Source: Xestospongia bergquistia
Taxonomy: Eukaryota; Porifera; Demospongiae; Haplosclerida; Petrosiidae
NCBI GenBank assembly: GCA_963965975.1
Contig: OZ014421.1
Coordinates: 1,183,001-1,247,000, forward strand
Direction of reading: 5' to 3'
Length of the DNA: 64,000 nucleotides
The notes beneath the pieces were generated by a model that was given only the letters and a program-made list of their open reading frames with translations, made no database searches and was not told the DNA's origin. The first letter of the stretch is position 1. Each line of letters begins with the position of its first letter. The position numbers and the translations under genes were made by a program. Positions 23,910-34,840 of the stretch are shown one piece after another.

Positions 23910-26089
23910 AAAAGACACAGGACATCAATGTTTATTTAAACAATATTATTTAATTCGAGGAGTGGCACGTACGTGGCGATAATATCCTCCAGAAATGATT
24001 TGTTTTTCTTACTAAACAATGGCTTAGTACCTCTCTCAAAAGTAAGACGAATATAGTCTTTTTGATGCATTAAAAATTATTTGTTTAGCTAACAATGGTA
24101 CAGATATATCTACATTTATATCTATATATATCACATGTCTGCTGTGATAAGCAGCTATATAGAGCATGAGGTGACCTGTACATTATTTATGACTGTCAAG
24201 TGATCTGTCATTAGACACACATAAACATTAACTGTTTATTATATTAGAAATGATAACTTTACAATGTATATGCTGACTATCTAACAATAACACAATAAAT
24301 AGAACATTGTATAATATAATTGTTAAGACAATACAATTATCTTATTATTCTTACTACACTACTATTATATATAAGATACAACAATTATATGAATGACAAG
24401 TAATCAGTAAATGTTGTCAGAATTAACAATAGACTGTTTTGTCATATCAATCTGAATAATGCACCTTAACAATACACACTATATACCACGATCACTCCCA
24501 TATAGCTCTGTAAAGAAATCTTTATAAATACTTATCTAAAAAAAATTGAAAAGATGTTAATTATATTCGTAATATATCACTGTTTAAATCAAAAGTTTTG
24601 AATAATTCATATATGAATTGGTTACGCAAAATTTATTGAAGTGCATCATCTGAAAATGCATTTAAGTGTATGTAAAAACTCCGTAGTAACAAACTTGGGC
24701 TGACATTTTCCAAAGAAATATTTCTTCACGCAATAATGATCTACATTAACAGTCAATTTCACAATACAATATCATAATATTGTTTATTTTATACATCTAA
24801 TAAGTTTGCTATATGCAAACAAAATAAACGTACATTTTGGTTAAACTAACCAATTCATTTTTATAGTGGTCATTGAATAAGACCATATATATATATGTAT
24901 TGCAGCAATATCATATTGTTGTGAATTCTGATATTAAAATTTTATCATTTAAAAAAAAATTAATGCACAGACTGCATGTATCATGAATATCATAAACAAA
25001 ATAATTTAGACAAATCTAATATACGCTCCTGTATTTACTAGTGGAGAAACATTTCCAACAATATTTCTAAATCAATGTACAATTAATTAATTATATAGCC
25101 TGTACACCCACTGCTAATCATATATGTTTATGAATCATGCATATTATTAACTGTGACCACATTGAAAGCTTGTTTTGTCTTGTATGTCTATTGTGAAAAA
25201 CAGTAACACGGTGAGTAGATGAAGAGGTAATCTGTACATTATTTATAATTGCAAAGTTATTTATCACTATATGTAGACCAACATTATAATTTACAGACAT
25301 ATAATTATGACACAATGTTTTAGAGTGATCACAGTCAATAATATCATTTATAAACATCCATGATTAGTAGTGGGTTAAGATTTATCACTAGACATAGATA
25401 AACTTTACAGTTTACACACATAGATGACACAATCTTTAATGTAATCAAAGTCAATAATATCATTGATAAACATCCATGATTAGTAGTGGGTTAAGATTTA
25501 TTATTAGATGTAGATAAATGTTAAAAGTTTGTCATAATAGAAAAGGTGACTAAAAACCAACAATAGTACATTCAGTAGAGTGTCGTATAATATATATAAT
25601 ATAATATAATATAATATTGTAGCACTTAAATTAAGAAATTGCTAAGTCAAAACAATTGTCTTATTATTTTTATTACATTACTATAAGAGAAGAAAAGCAT
25701 AAATACTATATAAAAACTATATAGTATTGTCATATTCAATAATTGACCGTGCAAAATAAATTGCTGGTGTCATGGTAACACAATAGTGTCAAGGGACATG
25801 TTGTCACAATAACACCTTAATAATCATCTTGGATTTTTAGTATCATAGTAACACCAATGTCAAATCTTGTTCTTATGATGACAACAAGGTGCTACCTTGT
25901 CTCTCCAAGTGTTATGATGAACCATATTAGAGTTTATAGTAAAATTGTGTTTTAGGTCTATTAAAAACATGAATGAATACTAGTCAAAAGTTCTTGTAAT
26001 TATTTTTACTTTTAAATAATTGTAAAAATTTCTATTCAAAAAGATTGTATTTTATCACAATAAATTTTAGAATCCATTTAGCACAGTAT
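23910..26089. other. Intergenic, no gene; two 3'-flank units and a local inversion
   Basis: About 24110-24420 closely matches 8450-8730, and 24420-24800 continues with the linker that also follows 6560 and 7400. The stretch 25020-25300 is another unit. At 25280-25510 the same words run in the reverse direction, twice (see separate entry). The stretch 25590-25615 is an ATAAT-type low-complexity run. I see no supported gene. Confidence 0.6.
25098..25510. repeat. Unit fragment followed by two inverted copies
   Basis: The forward words cacccactgctaatcata...ttattaactgtgaccac at 25098-25165 reappear as reverse complement (gtgatcacagtcaataata...gattagtagtgggttaag) at about 25327-25378 and again at 25446-25498. 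The two inverted copies are about 120 bases apart and very similar. Nearly all other copies in the window face one way. Confidence 0.7.
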
Positions 26090-26093
26090 AATG

Positions 26094-26409
26094 TTAGATC
26101 AGAAACCGTATCAGAGTGCTCAGAAACGACTCCACTAGATTCCTCTCTTTGCATATCTTCAACAGATGAGTTTCCACCAATTTATCTTCTATAACACTTT
26201 CATCACTTGGTTTATACTTATGCTTTAGCATATGATGTTCTGTAATCAGTAAACGTACCCGAACAAGACTTATAACTGCAATGAATGGAAAACAGTAGGT
26301 TTTGAGAATGTACCAGTCTAATGTTACGATCAAGCTTAAGTAGTTGTTGAGAAGGTGAAGAAAAGCACAGGCACCTATGAACAAAAGTAGTACAAAGTTC
26401 AAAGTTCAA
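26094..26409 (-). pseudogene. Decayed N-terminal piece of a second CACTA transposase
   Basis: Two overlapping minus frames join into one recognisable product. The first gives HRCLCFSSPSQQLLKLDRN, IRLVHSQNLLFSIHCSYKSC and SGTFTDYRT; after a frameshift near 26230 the other continues HHMLKHKYKPSDESVIEDK. This lines up with the C2H2-like start of the intact element's transposase (VREVHAHRPGFCITCCLGGC, RKQFRKFEVYRNHVYDFH): VH, F.I.C, C and F positions coincide. The frame ends at 26094 and nothing further of the transposase is visible. Confidence 0.55.
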
Positions 26410-26539
26410 AGTTTATTCGATAAAGCCCTAGTGGGCACGATTTGGAATGCAAATAAATCAGAATGTAGTAAATATGTTAACTTACTAAATTTTTGACAAA
26501 ACAATGAGTTTTTCTAATTACAATTTACAATTGTTTTTA

Positions 26540-26550
26540 GCGCATGCGTA
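26540..26550. promoter_or_regulatory. NRF-1-like motif of the decayed CACTA element
   Basis: GCGCATGCGTA lies between the minus-strand transposase piece and the plus-strand SAM exon, as in the intact element's bidirectional promoter at 18526-18537. Confidence 0.45.
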
Positions 26551-26834
26551 TAATTTGTCAACTGAGTACATGAGAGAATTATCATTTGTTGTCAACCTCG
26601 AACTTTGTCTCTTCTGTTATTGACATGCTCACTTGGTTGGTGTATTGAACGTGGCTAAATTAAAGCTAGTTCGAGTTTCTGGCTAGCTGTAATCTCTGCT
26701 GTCAATATAAGTGTTCTTGCATATAAGTGGTAGGCATAAGTCAATATTATTGTATACTGATATTTTTTTCTCTTAATTACCAGTTCTGTTGGACTTCTTT
26801 GTATCAAAATGAGTATTCACGACTTTAATATAGT

Positions 26835-27134
26835 ATGACATCCGATGAAATTTGTGTTTTTATGAGGGAAGAGCTGCCATCATTAGACGAAGATGTTATT
26901 GAAACTTTTAGACAGAATAAAATTAATGGAATTGCATTCATAGAACTTAATGATAAATATATTCGAGAATTATGTCCTGTACTTGGTGACAATATGAAAA
27001 TAAAGAAAATTGTTCAAACTTGTGTAGAACCTATCTCATCTCCTTCAACTCCAAAGTCATGTACATTAAATTCTTCCAGTTTGTCAAAGGGACAAACTCC
27101 TTCCTCTTCACTCTGTAGTGGTGATACAGTGCCT
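26835..27134 (+). pseudogene. Orphan first exon of a SAM-domain gene
   Basis: An ATG at 26835 opens MTSDEICVFMREELPSLDED, followed by VIETFRQNKINGIAFIELND and KIKKIVQTC, a complete SAM domain over residues ~1-66, then a Ser/Pro-rich linker. A good donor (CCT|GTATGTATG) follows at 27134/27135. The fold and position match exon 1 of the SAM gene in the 16299-21931 element, but identity is modest. No convincing second exon follows: by 27250 the sequence is array repeat again. It is most likely the stump of a second, mirror-oriented CACTA element; a fragment of a host SAM gene is the alternative. Confidence 0.6.
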
Positions 27135-27241
27135 GTATGTATGATCATTAACTTTTTTATTTTTAATGTTTACATTTTTAATAATGTACAACATTGACAA
27201 TATAATCTTTTTAATATTCCGGGTTGAAAGCTCTTCTCAGA

Positions 27242-28312
27242 ATATCCAGGTAACTAGTGAGTACATAACATTGCATTGCTACAGAGTTGAAATAATAGAT
27301 GTTATGTAATTAGTAGAGAAATCTTGGGTGGTTCTTGGTGTAATTTCACTTTGATGACATCATCATTAAATGACAGGTAGTGATATCATCATATGATGAC
27401 ACCATCTAAATCCATCACCTACACCCTAAACCAAACCTTATGACACATAGTGATGTCATCATCATAGTACAAGTACATCATCATAAAAGTTACACCAAGA
27501 AGGACCCGAAATCTTTGTAAATAATGACATAATATGTACACCCACTACTTATCATATATGTTTATAAACATGTTGTCTGTGATCATATTAAAAACTTGTT
27601 TTGTGTCATGTGTCTGTTATGATAAACAGTATATGGTGAGTAGAACAAGAGGTGACCAGTACAGTGATTATAAAGTGATCTATCACTAGATGTATATAAA
27701 TGTTACCACTCTGTTGTGATAGCTCTATATCACATGAACCATCAATAGCACATAACATGATATATTGTAGCACTAGAATTAAATGGTTGTTAAGACAATT
27801 TTCTTATTATATTCTCTAAACATATTTCTAGTTCTCTTTTTAATTGTTTTCTTCACTACTACTATCTATTAGTTACCATAATAACCACATGGGATTTAGA
27901 TATATAATACAGCAGCTGAGGGGTTAAATATAGCTTACATGTATCTGTCATTATAGTGGGTGAGGCAGGAAGTAATTGTCTAACAAATCCATCAAATAAT
28001 TTTGTGATTTTTTTGTTTTTTTGACTTTGTCATTTTTTCTACACTAGTTTACTCAAACCAATTTCCTGAACAATAGAAATTAATTCTTCTAATTAATTTA
28101 TCACTCTCAATGACGATTATCTGAATTTATCTTTATTTTTTCCTTAAAACTTTCTATTTTAACTTAACATTCTAAAATGTCCTTGTTGTATCTCACTCCA
28201 TTCAATTTATATGCTTAACTTTCTTCAAATCATTAATTAGTCATTCTTTATAGGCAGGTTTCATCAGTACTTGATTAAAAGGTCTTTATAATGATTATCA
28301 TATCTAACAACT
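27242..28312. other. Intergenic, no gene; array repeat carrying one small transposon
   Basis: The stretch 27256-27830 is a 3'-flank unit interrupted by the 182-bp element at 27326-27507. The stretch 27820-28312 matches 12620-13147. No coding signal. Confidence 0.6.
27326..27507. mobile_element. 182-bp MITE with perfect 8-bp target duplication
   Basis: The ends GGGTGGTTCTTGGTGTAA and TTACACCAAGAAGGACCC are inverted repeats with two mismatches. GAAATCTT stands on both sides (27318-27325 and 27508-27515). Sister repeat units read straight through agaaatctttgtaa-type sequence, so the insert is clear. The interior is palindromic and rich in TGATGACATCATCA-like words. An 8-bp duplication suggests a hAT-type source, though the GGG ends are not typical. 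Confidence 0.9.
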
Positions 28313-29754
28313 GTTCTAAATACATGCTTCAAAATTATTATTGTATAATATGTCATATCATTATACAGGATTTCATTATAAATTGTTTTTAATTCGCTAA
28401 GCATCTGTAACAGACACAAGAATATAAATATTGTAGATTCAACTGTCTATAAGTATACATTATTTTATACAATCAACAAGCAACATATAATTACAGTGGT
28501 CATATCATAATAAGTGTTCAAGCTAAAGAATTTTTGCTGTCAAAATGCAAGGACTGTAAACTTCTTTTACTGTATCAAGAATATTGTAAGCAAAATAATA
28601 GACATTGATTTAGCATCTAACATATACCAGCCACGTCTGTATTTACTGGTGAAGAACACTTTATAACAAAATAAAAAAATATTATTTAAATATCTGTGTG
28701 TCACTACTAATCATGTACTTTGTGTTGCAATATTAATAATTGTGATTACATTATATGTTTGTTATCATAAGCACTCAGATACACTATTTATATTTGTTAA
28801 TTAAATAAAATTTACTAGATGTATATAAACACTAAGATTAAAAATAATTTTATATTCATTACTTGCTAGCAAACTTTACACACTAAATTGAATATTATTA
28901 TATTTTGTTGATGTAAAAATACAGCTCCAAAGCTAATTTGACATAATCAAGTTTCTTCCATGCAGCTTCTGAAATGATGCTTCCTTTGACTTCAATGTTA
29001 GTGTTCCAAGATGAGTTCGACTGTAAAATGACTGTAAGTAAAATATAGTATTAGATTCACATGTAATGTTTTATTGTATATATTGTTTTTATTCAACAAT
29101 TTATGTTCATACACGGGATTAGAAATGGTAATTTGTTAATTTGTAATTTAACATTTAATGCAGAGACTATAGTATTCTGTTACTGTTTAATAATACTGTA
29201 TAGCAGACAATACTCCTTCAATGGTCTTACACTTTACATTCTTCTGACAATTGGTCAACTGAGTACATAACATTATAATCTTACTTCTATGATTTAGTTG
29301 AAATAATAGATACGTATACTGGTTTAAAATCTAATCATCAGCCACTCCTCTTTTAACTAGTAGTGAAAACAATTAAATAGTTTGTACACTCACTACTAAT
29401 CATTGATCATATTATTGACTATGATCACCTTAAAATATTATATGTTATATGCTTGTTGCCATAAGTAATGACATGGTAAGTCAGGTTTTAAGTGACTTGT
29501 CTTCTTTTTGTAGATATCAAATTGTCTGTCACTAGATGCACATAAATATTAACCATTTATTATAATTGAAAAGCTGACTTCAAAATTAATACTTGTTAGC
29601 TAATAACAACATGTAAACGTATAATGTCATACTTGAATAAGTCAAATTGTTAAAGAGTACAATTTCTTATTATTCTTACTACATTGTAATACATATAGGA
29701 CGTGAAAGCTATACATGTAATCAGCAAGTGTTGTCAGAATCAGCAGCACTAGTA
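28313..29754. repeat. 3'-flank block of gene C, copy 2 of the A/C duplication
   Basis: Matches 1-1681 nearly base for base, with small indels: a segment around 860-1070 of copy 1 is missing here. It ends in cagcaagtgttgtcagaatc just before gene C's stop. Confidence 0.8.
28898..29020 (-). pseudogene. Exon-like relic, second copy
   Basis: Duplicate of the open stretch at 649-741: SNSSWNTNIEVKGSIISEA continuing through AWKKLDYVKLALELYFYINKI to TAA. Changes between the copies include amino-acid replacements (ST to NT, I to N) and the premature TAG in copy 1, so there is no sign of strong constraint. Unknown function. Confidence 0.3.
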
Positions 29755-32700
29755 CTAGTCATTTTGATCAAACAGCATTGATTCTCGTCTCATTTCCACT
29801 GATGCCATTGACATAGCACTAGACGTCTTTTCAACAACAGGGGATACTGAATGCACTGAAGGAAGTTCCATATTATTAGAAGTAGAAGTTGGTGGAGGTT
29901 TCTTAAAACTCCTCCTGACTTTTGTAATTGGTTGTTGAAAACGAGACTTTAACAATCGATCCCGGACACCGTAGAATATCAGACGATCCCAGATGTGATA
30001 AAATATAATACCACAGAATACAACAAGTGATATTGATACTAAAACAATACTTGAAACTTGTCCTTTTGAATTGTCATTGTCATTTGAGCTTTCTGCATTC
30101 ATATAAGCCATAAAGATGAGATTAAGAACGAAAAATTCTTCAAGACAAACCAAAGAAAAATGTCGATATATTCCTTTCAAAATCAGGTACGTAAAGACAA
30201 TGATAATTAATAAAGATGTTAATAAATCTAAACTTACAGTAGTCTCAGTATTTAGAGACACAGTCAGTGCTAAGACAACACGAACTAAGAGTAAAAATCC
30301 AGTCCAAAAGCGAAACTTGTCCTTATATGGACCTCCATATGCATCAAAGAAAGGCTTCATATATGTTGAAAACTTTTGGAAGTAGCACATGTACTTTGAT
30401 AGAGGTCCTTCAAATAATGGTATAGTAAGAAGGTAGATGGTGTATGGAATAATAAGTAAAATGAGTACAGCCAGTGAGAACAGGAACAATGAAAGATGAC
30501 AACCTTTTAGGTAGTGGACATTAGCATCAAAATACCACCTCAGTAATGTTTCATTTTTCTTTTCATCAGTACAAGGAATTTTAATAAAATAAAGGGCCTG
30601 AACAACAGTGCGTATTAGTTTAGTATAAGAAAGGAGGATCATAGTTGCTATAACTGGAATTATTTGTCTTCCAATAAGTCGAACCATTCTGCTTGAATAT
30701 CGTAACAATATTATAATAAGTATTAGAATAAACCAAATGTAGGCTGGAAAAACAAACTGAAGCCATGCTTTACTACAAGAATCCATACCATCATAGAAAC
30801 ATGTGTTAATACCTAGATCAAGATTGACCCAGGAAATGAACTGACTAAGAAATGGTATGGGACCATCAGGAAAGAAGATGTGTTCATATATTTTGACAAC
30901 ATTAGCATAGAATATAAGTCCATTGATTGTACCCACAGACACAGTTAAGTTTAAAACTATGACAAAGGCTACCAGTGCTATACCAGCTAAAGCAAATGGA
31001 ATAATAAGAGCTAAATGCTTGTTTTCACAATATTCACATTGATTGTAGCCTAAAGTGAGACTAAACCCTTTAGAACATTCTCCACAGAGTATGCCAGATC
31101 GATTTTGAAGACATTGTTTGTAATAATAATCAAGTGTAAAACTAATGTTACTCTTATTACAATAATGGAAGGGACACTGCTTACGATAAACAATAAGACA
31201 GTTTGAATCATTTTCATAACCAATCCACATACCATCTTCTCTAGTTATAATTAGAGTTTTATTATCACATTTTATTGGAAGTATATTAAGTTCCCATCCA
31301 CAAACACAAGCTCCATTTAAAAAAGGATACCCATTTTGACAGGACTCAATGGTAACTTCTATAATTTTTGTGTGAGAATCATGTAAAAATTTACTGATTG
31401 ATCTGTCAAGTTTAGCATAGACTTCTGTTGTCTTCAATAAAGGATTTGTTCGTAATGTAAAGGTTACATTAGTGCAAGTTGTATTTAGTCTGTTGTTGTA
31501 AGTTTGCACAGTGGTTGAGCTGTTTGATGATGTCATTTTTATCACACCCGTTGTTAAGCCTTTTCTTAGACCAACTGTAGCTAATGATATGTTGACATCA
31601 ATTCCAGGTGTTGCAAATATGCTGACATTTGTAATAGAGCAATTTGGCCTATTTGATTCACAAAAACACACTTGAATAGGATCTGATGACACTACTGATA
31701 GACCTGTCTGTTGAAGATAGTGAAATAGGTGATCAAAGTAAAGTGTGCTTTTACAATCATCAATTTTACCACCATATAGGACATCACCAGATATGTCAGC
31801 TGTATTGTTGATAAAATATAAGACTGATTTAGTATTATTAGGATAATGATAAGGAATAACTTTAAAGGAACACTCTGTGGTATTGTCCACACCGAGAATT
31901 TGTGATACAAAGATTCCTCCACCTGACACACTGGCATGATTATTAATAAATGATATGTTTACGTACTGATTTATTATTAGTTGTGAGGATTCATATAAAG
32001 CAATACCTCCACCATAAATGCCTGAATTGTTTACAAACATGTTATGTCCATGAAATGTTATTAGACTATTTTCAGCAACTAAACCAGTTGTGTTATGATT
32101 ACTAACATCAATCTTATCAAAAGTAATATCATTAATATTGATTAATACCACAGCAGATCGATAATGTTCTTGATTTATGTCAAGGACATTGATTACTGCA
32201 TTGAATTGAATTAAAACATTTCTGAAAAGAAAGCTACTTGTTGAATTTGCTTGATCAGAACGGAGAATCAAACCTGCTGCAAAAGATGCAGTATTGTTGG
32301 ATATAGTGCAATTATAGAACTCATTCCTACCACTTTCTGTATACAAATAACTGTAAATTCCTCCTCCATAATTCTGAGCACTATTACGATATATAGTGCA
32401 ATTAGTAAACATAACATTACCATTGTTTGTGAACAAATCAATATACACTCCTCCTCCATCATAATGAGCAATATTGTTGTATATATTGCAGTTTAAGAAC
32501 TCAATACTAACACCTTCTGTGAATGAATGAATATACACTCCTCCACCATAATACTTAGCAGTATTATTGTATATAATGCAGTTAGTAAACTCAATACTGC
32601 TAATCCCATTTGAATAAATGTCAACTCCTCCTCCTCCATAACGTGCAGTATTGTTGAATAAAATGCAGTTGCTAAACTCAATACTACCACCTCCATTCAA

Positions 32701-33525
32701 GACAATCTCCACTCCTCCTCCAGAACAAACAATATTGTTGGAAAACGTACTATTTTCAATGATTACATCAACATCATCATCACACCACATATACATTCCA
32801 TATCCTGTACCAATTGAAAAATTTGATTTCGAAATTATAACTTTAGAGGTTCTTTTAATCTGGTCGTCATAGACAATTAATACATTGCCTGCAAAAGTCT
32901 TCGTAGCTCCATTATTAGCAAATGAAGAATTATCAATTAAAACGTCATAAACATTGACTAGAACGAGTCCGTCACCTGAACTATTCTGGACTGATACATA
33001 TTCTAATGTGACATTATTAATGTCAACAAAGAACAAGCTAACTCTATGACGTGGATACCAGTAAAACCCACAGGGACTGTAAGGGATTTTATGGTCAATA
33101 TTAAAAATATCAAACCCACAGTTTGCTACTGTTAATGATATAATAGCAATATTTCCGCTACTAATAAATTGTATACCAGTTCCGTTGTTATCACTACACC
33201 TTATTACTGAGGTAGATTCCATAATAGTCTCATCAAAGCCTTTTTCTATATGACCCAGTCCCTGTAGAGTTATATTACTTACATTGCTGATATATAGCAT
33301 ACCTTGTAGAGTATGAGTTCCCTCTAGGAAGTAGAAGATGACATCATTAGTGAAATAAGATGCATTATCAGCATTATAGTAGGAGAGGTCACGACAAAGT
33401 CGATTAGTACGAGAACACGATACTCCATTAGGAGCTGCAGAGACATAATACTCAGAAGCAGTAACAAATCCACTGTAGATATACAGTATAACTGATGTTA
33501 TATAATAGATATGACACCAGCTCAT
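29755..33525 (-). CDS. Beta-helix multi-pass membrane protein, copy C (intact)
   Basis: Single exon, 1256 aa from the ATG at 33525. An upstream in-frame TTG is unlikely as start because MSWCHIYYITSVILYIYSGY is the leader shared by the family. Residues 1-23 are a signal peptide before SEYYVSAAPNG. Residues ~70-400 are parallel beta-helix coils of ~29 residues with the pattern IEF.NC.IYNNTA..GGGVYI (five GGG turns), then two wider repeats (NNSGIYGGGIALY ~505; NNHASVSGGGIFV ~537) and ISGDVLYGG. A TGLSVVSSDP domain starts ~605, and a Cys-rich stalk ending GILCGECSKGFSL lies at ~700-830. Residues ~838-1178 hold about nine hydrophobic segments (first ALIIPFALAGIALVAF) and the tail ends RRESMLFDQND. 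Many N-x-S/T sequons imply glycosylation. Likely a plasma-membrane receptor or adhesion protein; the ligand is unknown. Nearly identical to gene A. Confidence 0.9.
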   Translation of the reverse strand: MSWCHIYYITSVILYIYSGFVTASEYYVSAAPNGVSCSRTNRLCRDLSYYNADNASYFTNDVIFYFLEGTHTLQGMLYISNVSNITLQGLGHIEKGFDETIMESTSVIRCSDNNGTGIQFISSGNIAIISLTVANCGFDIFNIDHKIPYSPCGFYWYPRHRVSLFFVDINNVTLEYVSVQNSSGDGLVLVNVYDVLIDNSSFANNGATKTFAGNVLIVYDDQIKRTSKVIISKSNFSIGTGYGMYMWCDDDVDVIIENSTFSNNIVCSGGGVEIVLNGGGSIEFSNCILFNNTARYGGGGVDIYSNGISSIEFTNCIIYNNTAKYYGGGVYIHSFTEGVSIEFLNCNIYNNIAHYDGGGVYIDLFTNNGNVMFTNCTIYRNSAQNYGGGIYSYLYTESGRNEFYNCTISNNTASFAAGLILRSDQANSTSSFLFRNVLIQFNAVINVLDINQEHYRSAVVLININDITFDKIDVSNHNTTGLVAENSLITFHGHNMFVNNSGIYGGGIALYESSQLIINQYVNISFINNHASVSGGGIFVSQILGVDNTTECSFKVIPYHYPNNTKSVLYFINNTADISGDVLYGGKIDDCKSTLYFDHLFHYLQQTGLSVVSSDPIQVCFCESNRPNCSITNVSIFATPGIDVNISLATVGLRKGLTTGVIKMTSSNSSTTVQTYNNRLNTTCTNVTFTLRTNPLLKTTEVYAKLDRSISKFLHDSHTKIIEVTIESCQNGYPFLNGACVCGWELNILPIKCDNKTLIITREDGMWIGYENDSNCLIVYRKQCPFHYCNKSNISFTLDYYYKQCLQNRSGILCGECSKGFSLTLGYNQCEYCENKHLALIIPFALAGIALVAFVIVLNLTVSVGTINGLIFYANVVKIYEHIFFPDGPIPFLSQFISWVNLDLGINTCFYDGMDSCSKAWLQFVFPAYIWFILILIIILLRYSSRMVRLIGRQIIPVIATMILLSYTKLIRTVVQALYFIKIPCTDEKKNETLLRWYFDANVHYLKGCHLSLFLFSLAVLILLIIPYTIYLLTIPLFEGPLSKYMCYFQKFSTYMKPFFDAYGGPYKDKFRFWTGFLLLVRVVLALTVSLNTETTVSLDLLTSLLIIIVFTYLILKGIYRHFSLVCLEEFFVLNLIFMAYMNAESSNDNDNSKGQVSSIVLVSISLVVFCGIIFYHIWDRLIFYGVRDRLLKSRFQQPITKVRRSFKKPPPTSTSNNMELPSVHSVSPVVEKTSSAMSMASVEMRRESMLFDQND

Positions 33526-33653
33526 AGCGGTAGCGTATGATGAATGAAATACTATGGACGTCAAATTTAACTTTTATGAGATCTAGATTTTTGTTGCTTT
33601 TATTAGTCTTTATGAGAATCGAACAGATGTTAAGTAAAAGTCGATTGATGCCC

Positions 33654-33685
33654 GAAATAGATCGTTATGGACTACCCTTTATATA
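33654..33685 (-). promoter_or_regulatory. Conserved core promoter block of gene C
   Basis: The plus strand reads gaaatagatcgttatgg then actaccctttatata. The coding strand has TTATATAAAGGG about 155 bp before the ATG. A CRE-like TGACATCATC is at 33725-33734. Confidence 0.6.
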
Positions 33686-33715
33686 ACGCTGTCAATTAAT
33701 GTCTATTTCGAACGC

Positions 33716-33721
33716 CACGTG
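33716..33721. promoter_or_regulatory. CACGTG E-box upstream of gene C
   Basis: A canonical E-box about 190 bp before the ATG and beyond the TATA block. Genes D and G have CACGTG at comparable places. Confidence 0.4.
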
Positions 33722-34548
33722 TGATGACATCATCTGAAATTATTTTTATCTTCTCATCAAAAGATACTTAACAATTCTCTTAGAAGTAACATTAATATAT
33801 TTATATTGATAGAACATTACTTCATGCCACTGTTTGTTTAATAAATCATAATTGTATATACGAATATGGCCCTAGAAAGAATTTTGTTTATACATCATAT
33901 AGTAGTAAAGTCATATTAAGGTAATTTTCTGATTCAAATCTTTAATGCTCAGACTGTAATATTCTTTCACTGTACGTATACATGTCTATTAGTTACTTTA
34001 AATGAGTTTAGTCCTCATTTAGAGACTATATACTAGACACTCACTTAAGGATCTCCTAGTGGGAACATTATAACTACATTTTCTAAATCAAAAGAATATT
34101 TTATTAATTATTTATACACCCACTGCTAATCATGTATCCTTATGCATTATATTATACTATGCATTGTCATTGGCATATATGATATATTATTATTGACTGT
34201 AATTACCTTATAAGGTTGTTTTGTGTCATGATATAAGCACATAATTATTTCTTAAAAATATTAGTAATCATAACATTATGATGTTTACTATTTCAGAAAT
34301 AACTATGTTAAATCCAATTAGTATAGTGATAAACGAATCACTCAATTTTTATAGTGTAAAAATATATGTGGCAATGATATCATACTTATGTGGATTTCAA
34401 TATTAAAATTTTACCAATTTAAAATTTAATACACATACTGTAATGTTTTCTTAGTAGATCATGAATGCTGTAAACAAAATGATAAAAATGACTTAATATA
34501 TCAGCCAGTTCTGTATTTACTACTTGAGAAAACTTAACATAAGCCATA

Positions 34549-34840
34549 TTTGACTTGATTTGCAATAATGACCACTTCTTCAAAATGTTTATGACCTGAT
34601 TTGCAATAAGAGACCTCTTATGTGAAACATTTGTGATCTGATTTGTGTAATGGAACTACTGTGAAAACACTTCAATAAACAGTTTTGTATACATACAGTT
34701 TCCATGAATAGTTGTGAATATATAGCACCTGTATGTATACAAAACTATTTGTTCATATATTTTCAACAGTGGTCCCTTTTCACAAATCAGATCACATTTG
34801 TTTTGCCAGAAGTGATCCCTTATTGCAAATCAGGTCAACT
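34549..34840. mobile_element. Palindromic TA-flanked MITE, copy 1
   Basis: The left end is TTTGACTTGATTTGCAATAA after a TA, and the right end is TTATTGCAAATCAGGTCAA just before ctata. The inner part is a second inverted repeat around tgtatacatacag/ctgtatgtatacaaaac. Long inverted ends with TA flanks suggest a Tc1/mariner-derived MITE. Confidence 0.7.

Noticed and set aside
25118-25357. Minus-strand 79-codon open frame
   Set aside because: It lies wholly in an array repeat and its inverted copy, with no coding composition and no conservation in sister units.
26398-26445. LINE-like 3' end suggested by tandem caaagtt and tttattcgataaag
   Set aside because: Only a short direct repeat is visible, with no reverse transcriptase frame or poly(A) tail nearby.
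29755-33525. Bacterial origin (chlamydial Pmp gene or contamination)
   Set aside because: Pmp-like GGG/NN repeats are only a repeat style. The genes lack an autotransporter barrel, have a eukaryote-like signal peptide and many N-glycosylation sequons, TATA-type upstream blocks, and sit among spliced transposon genes.
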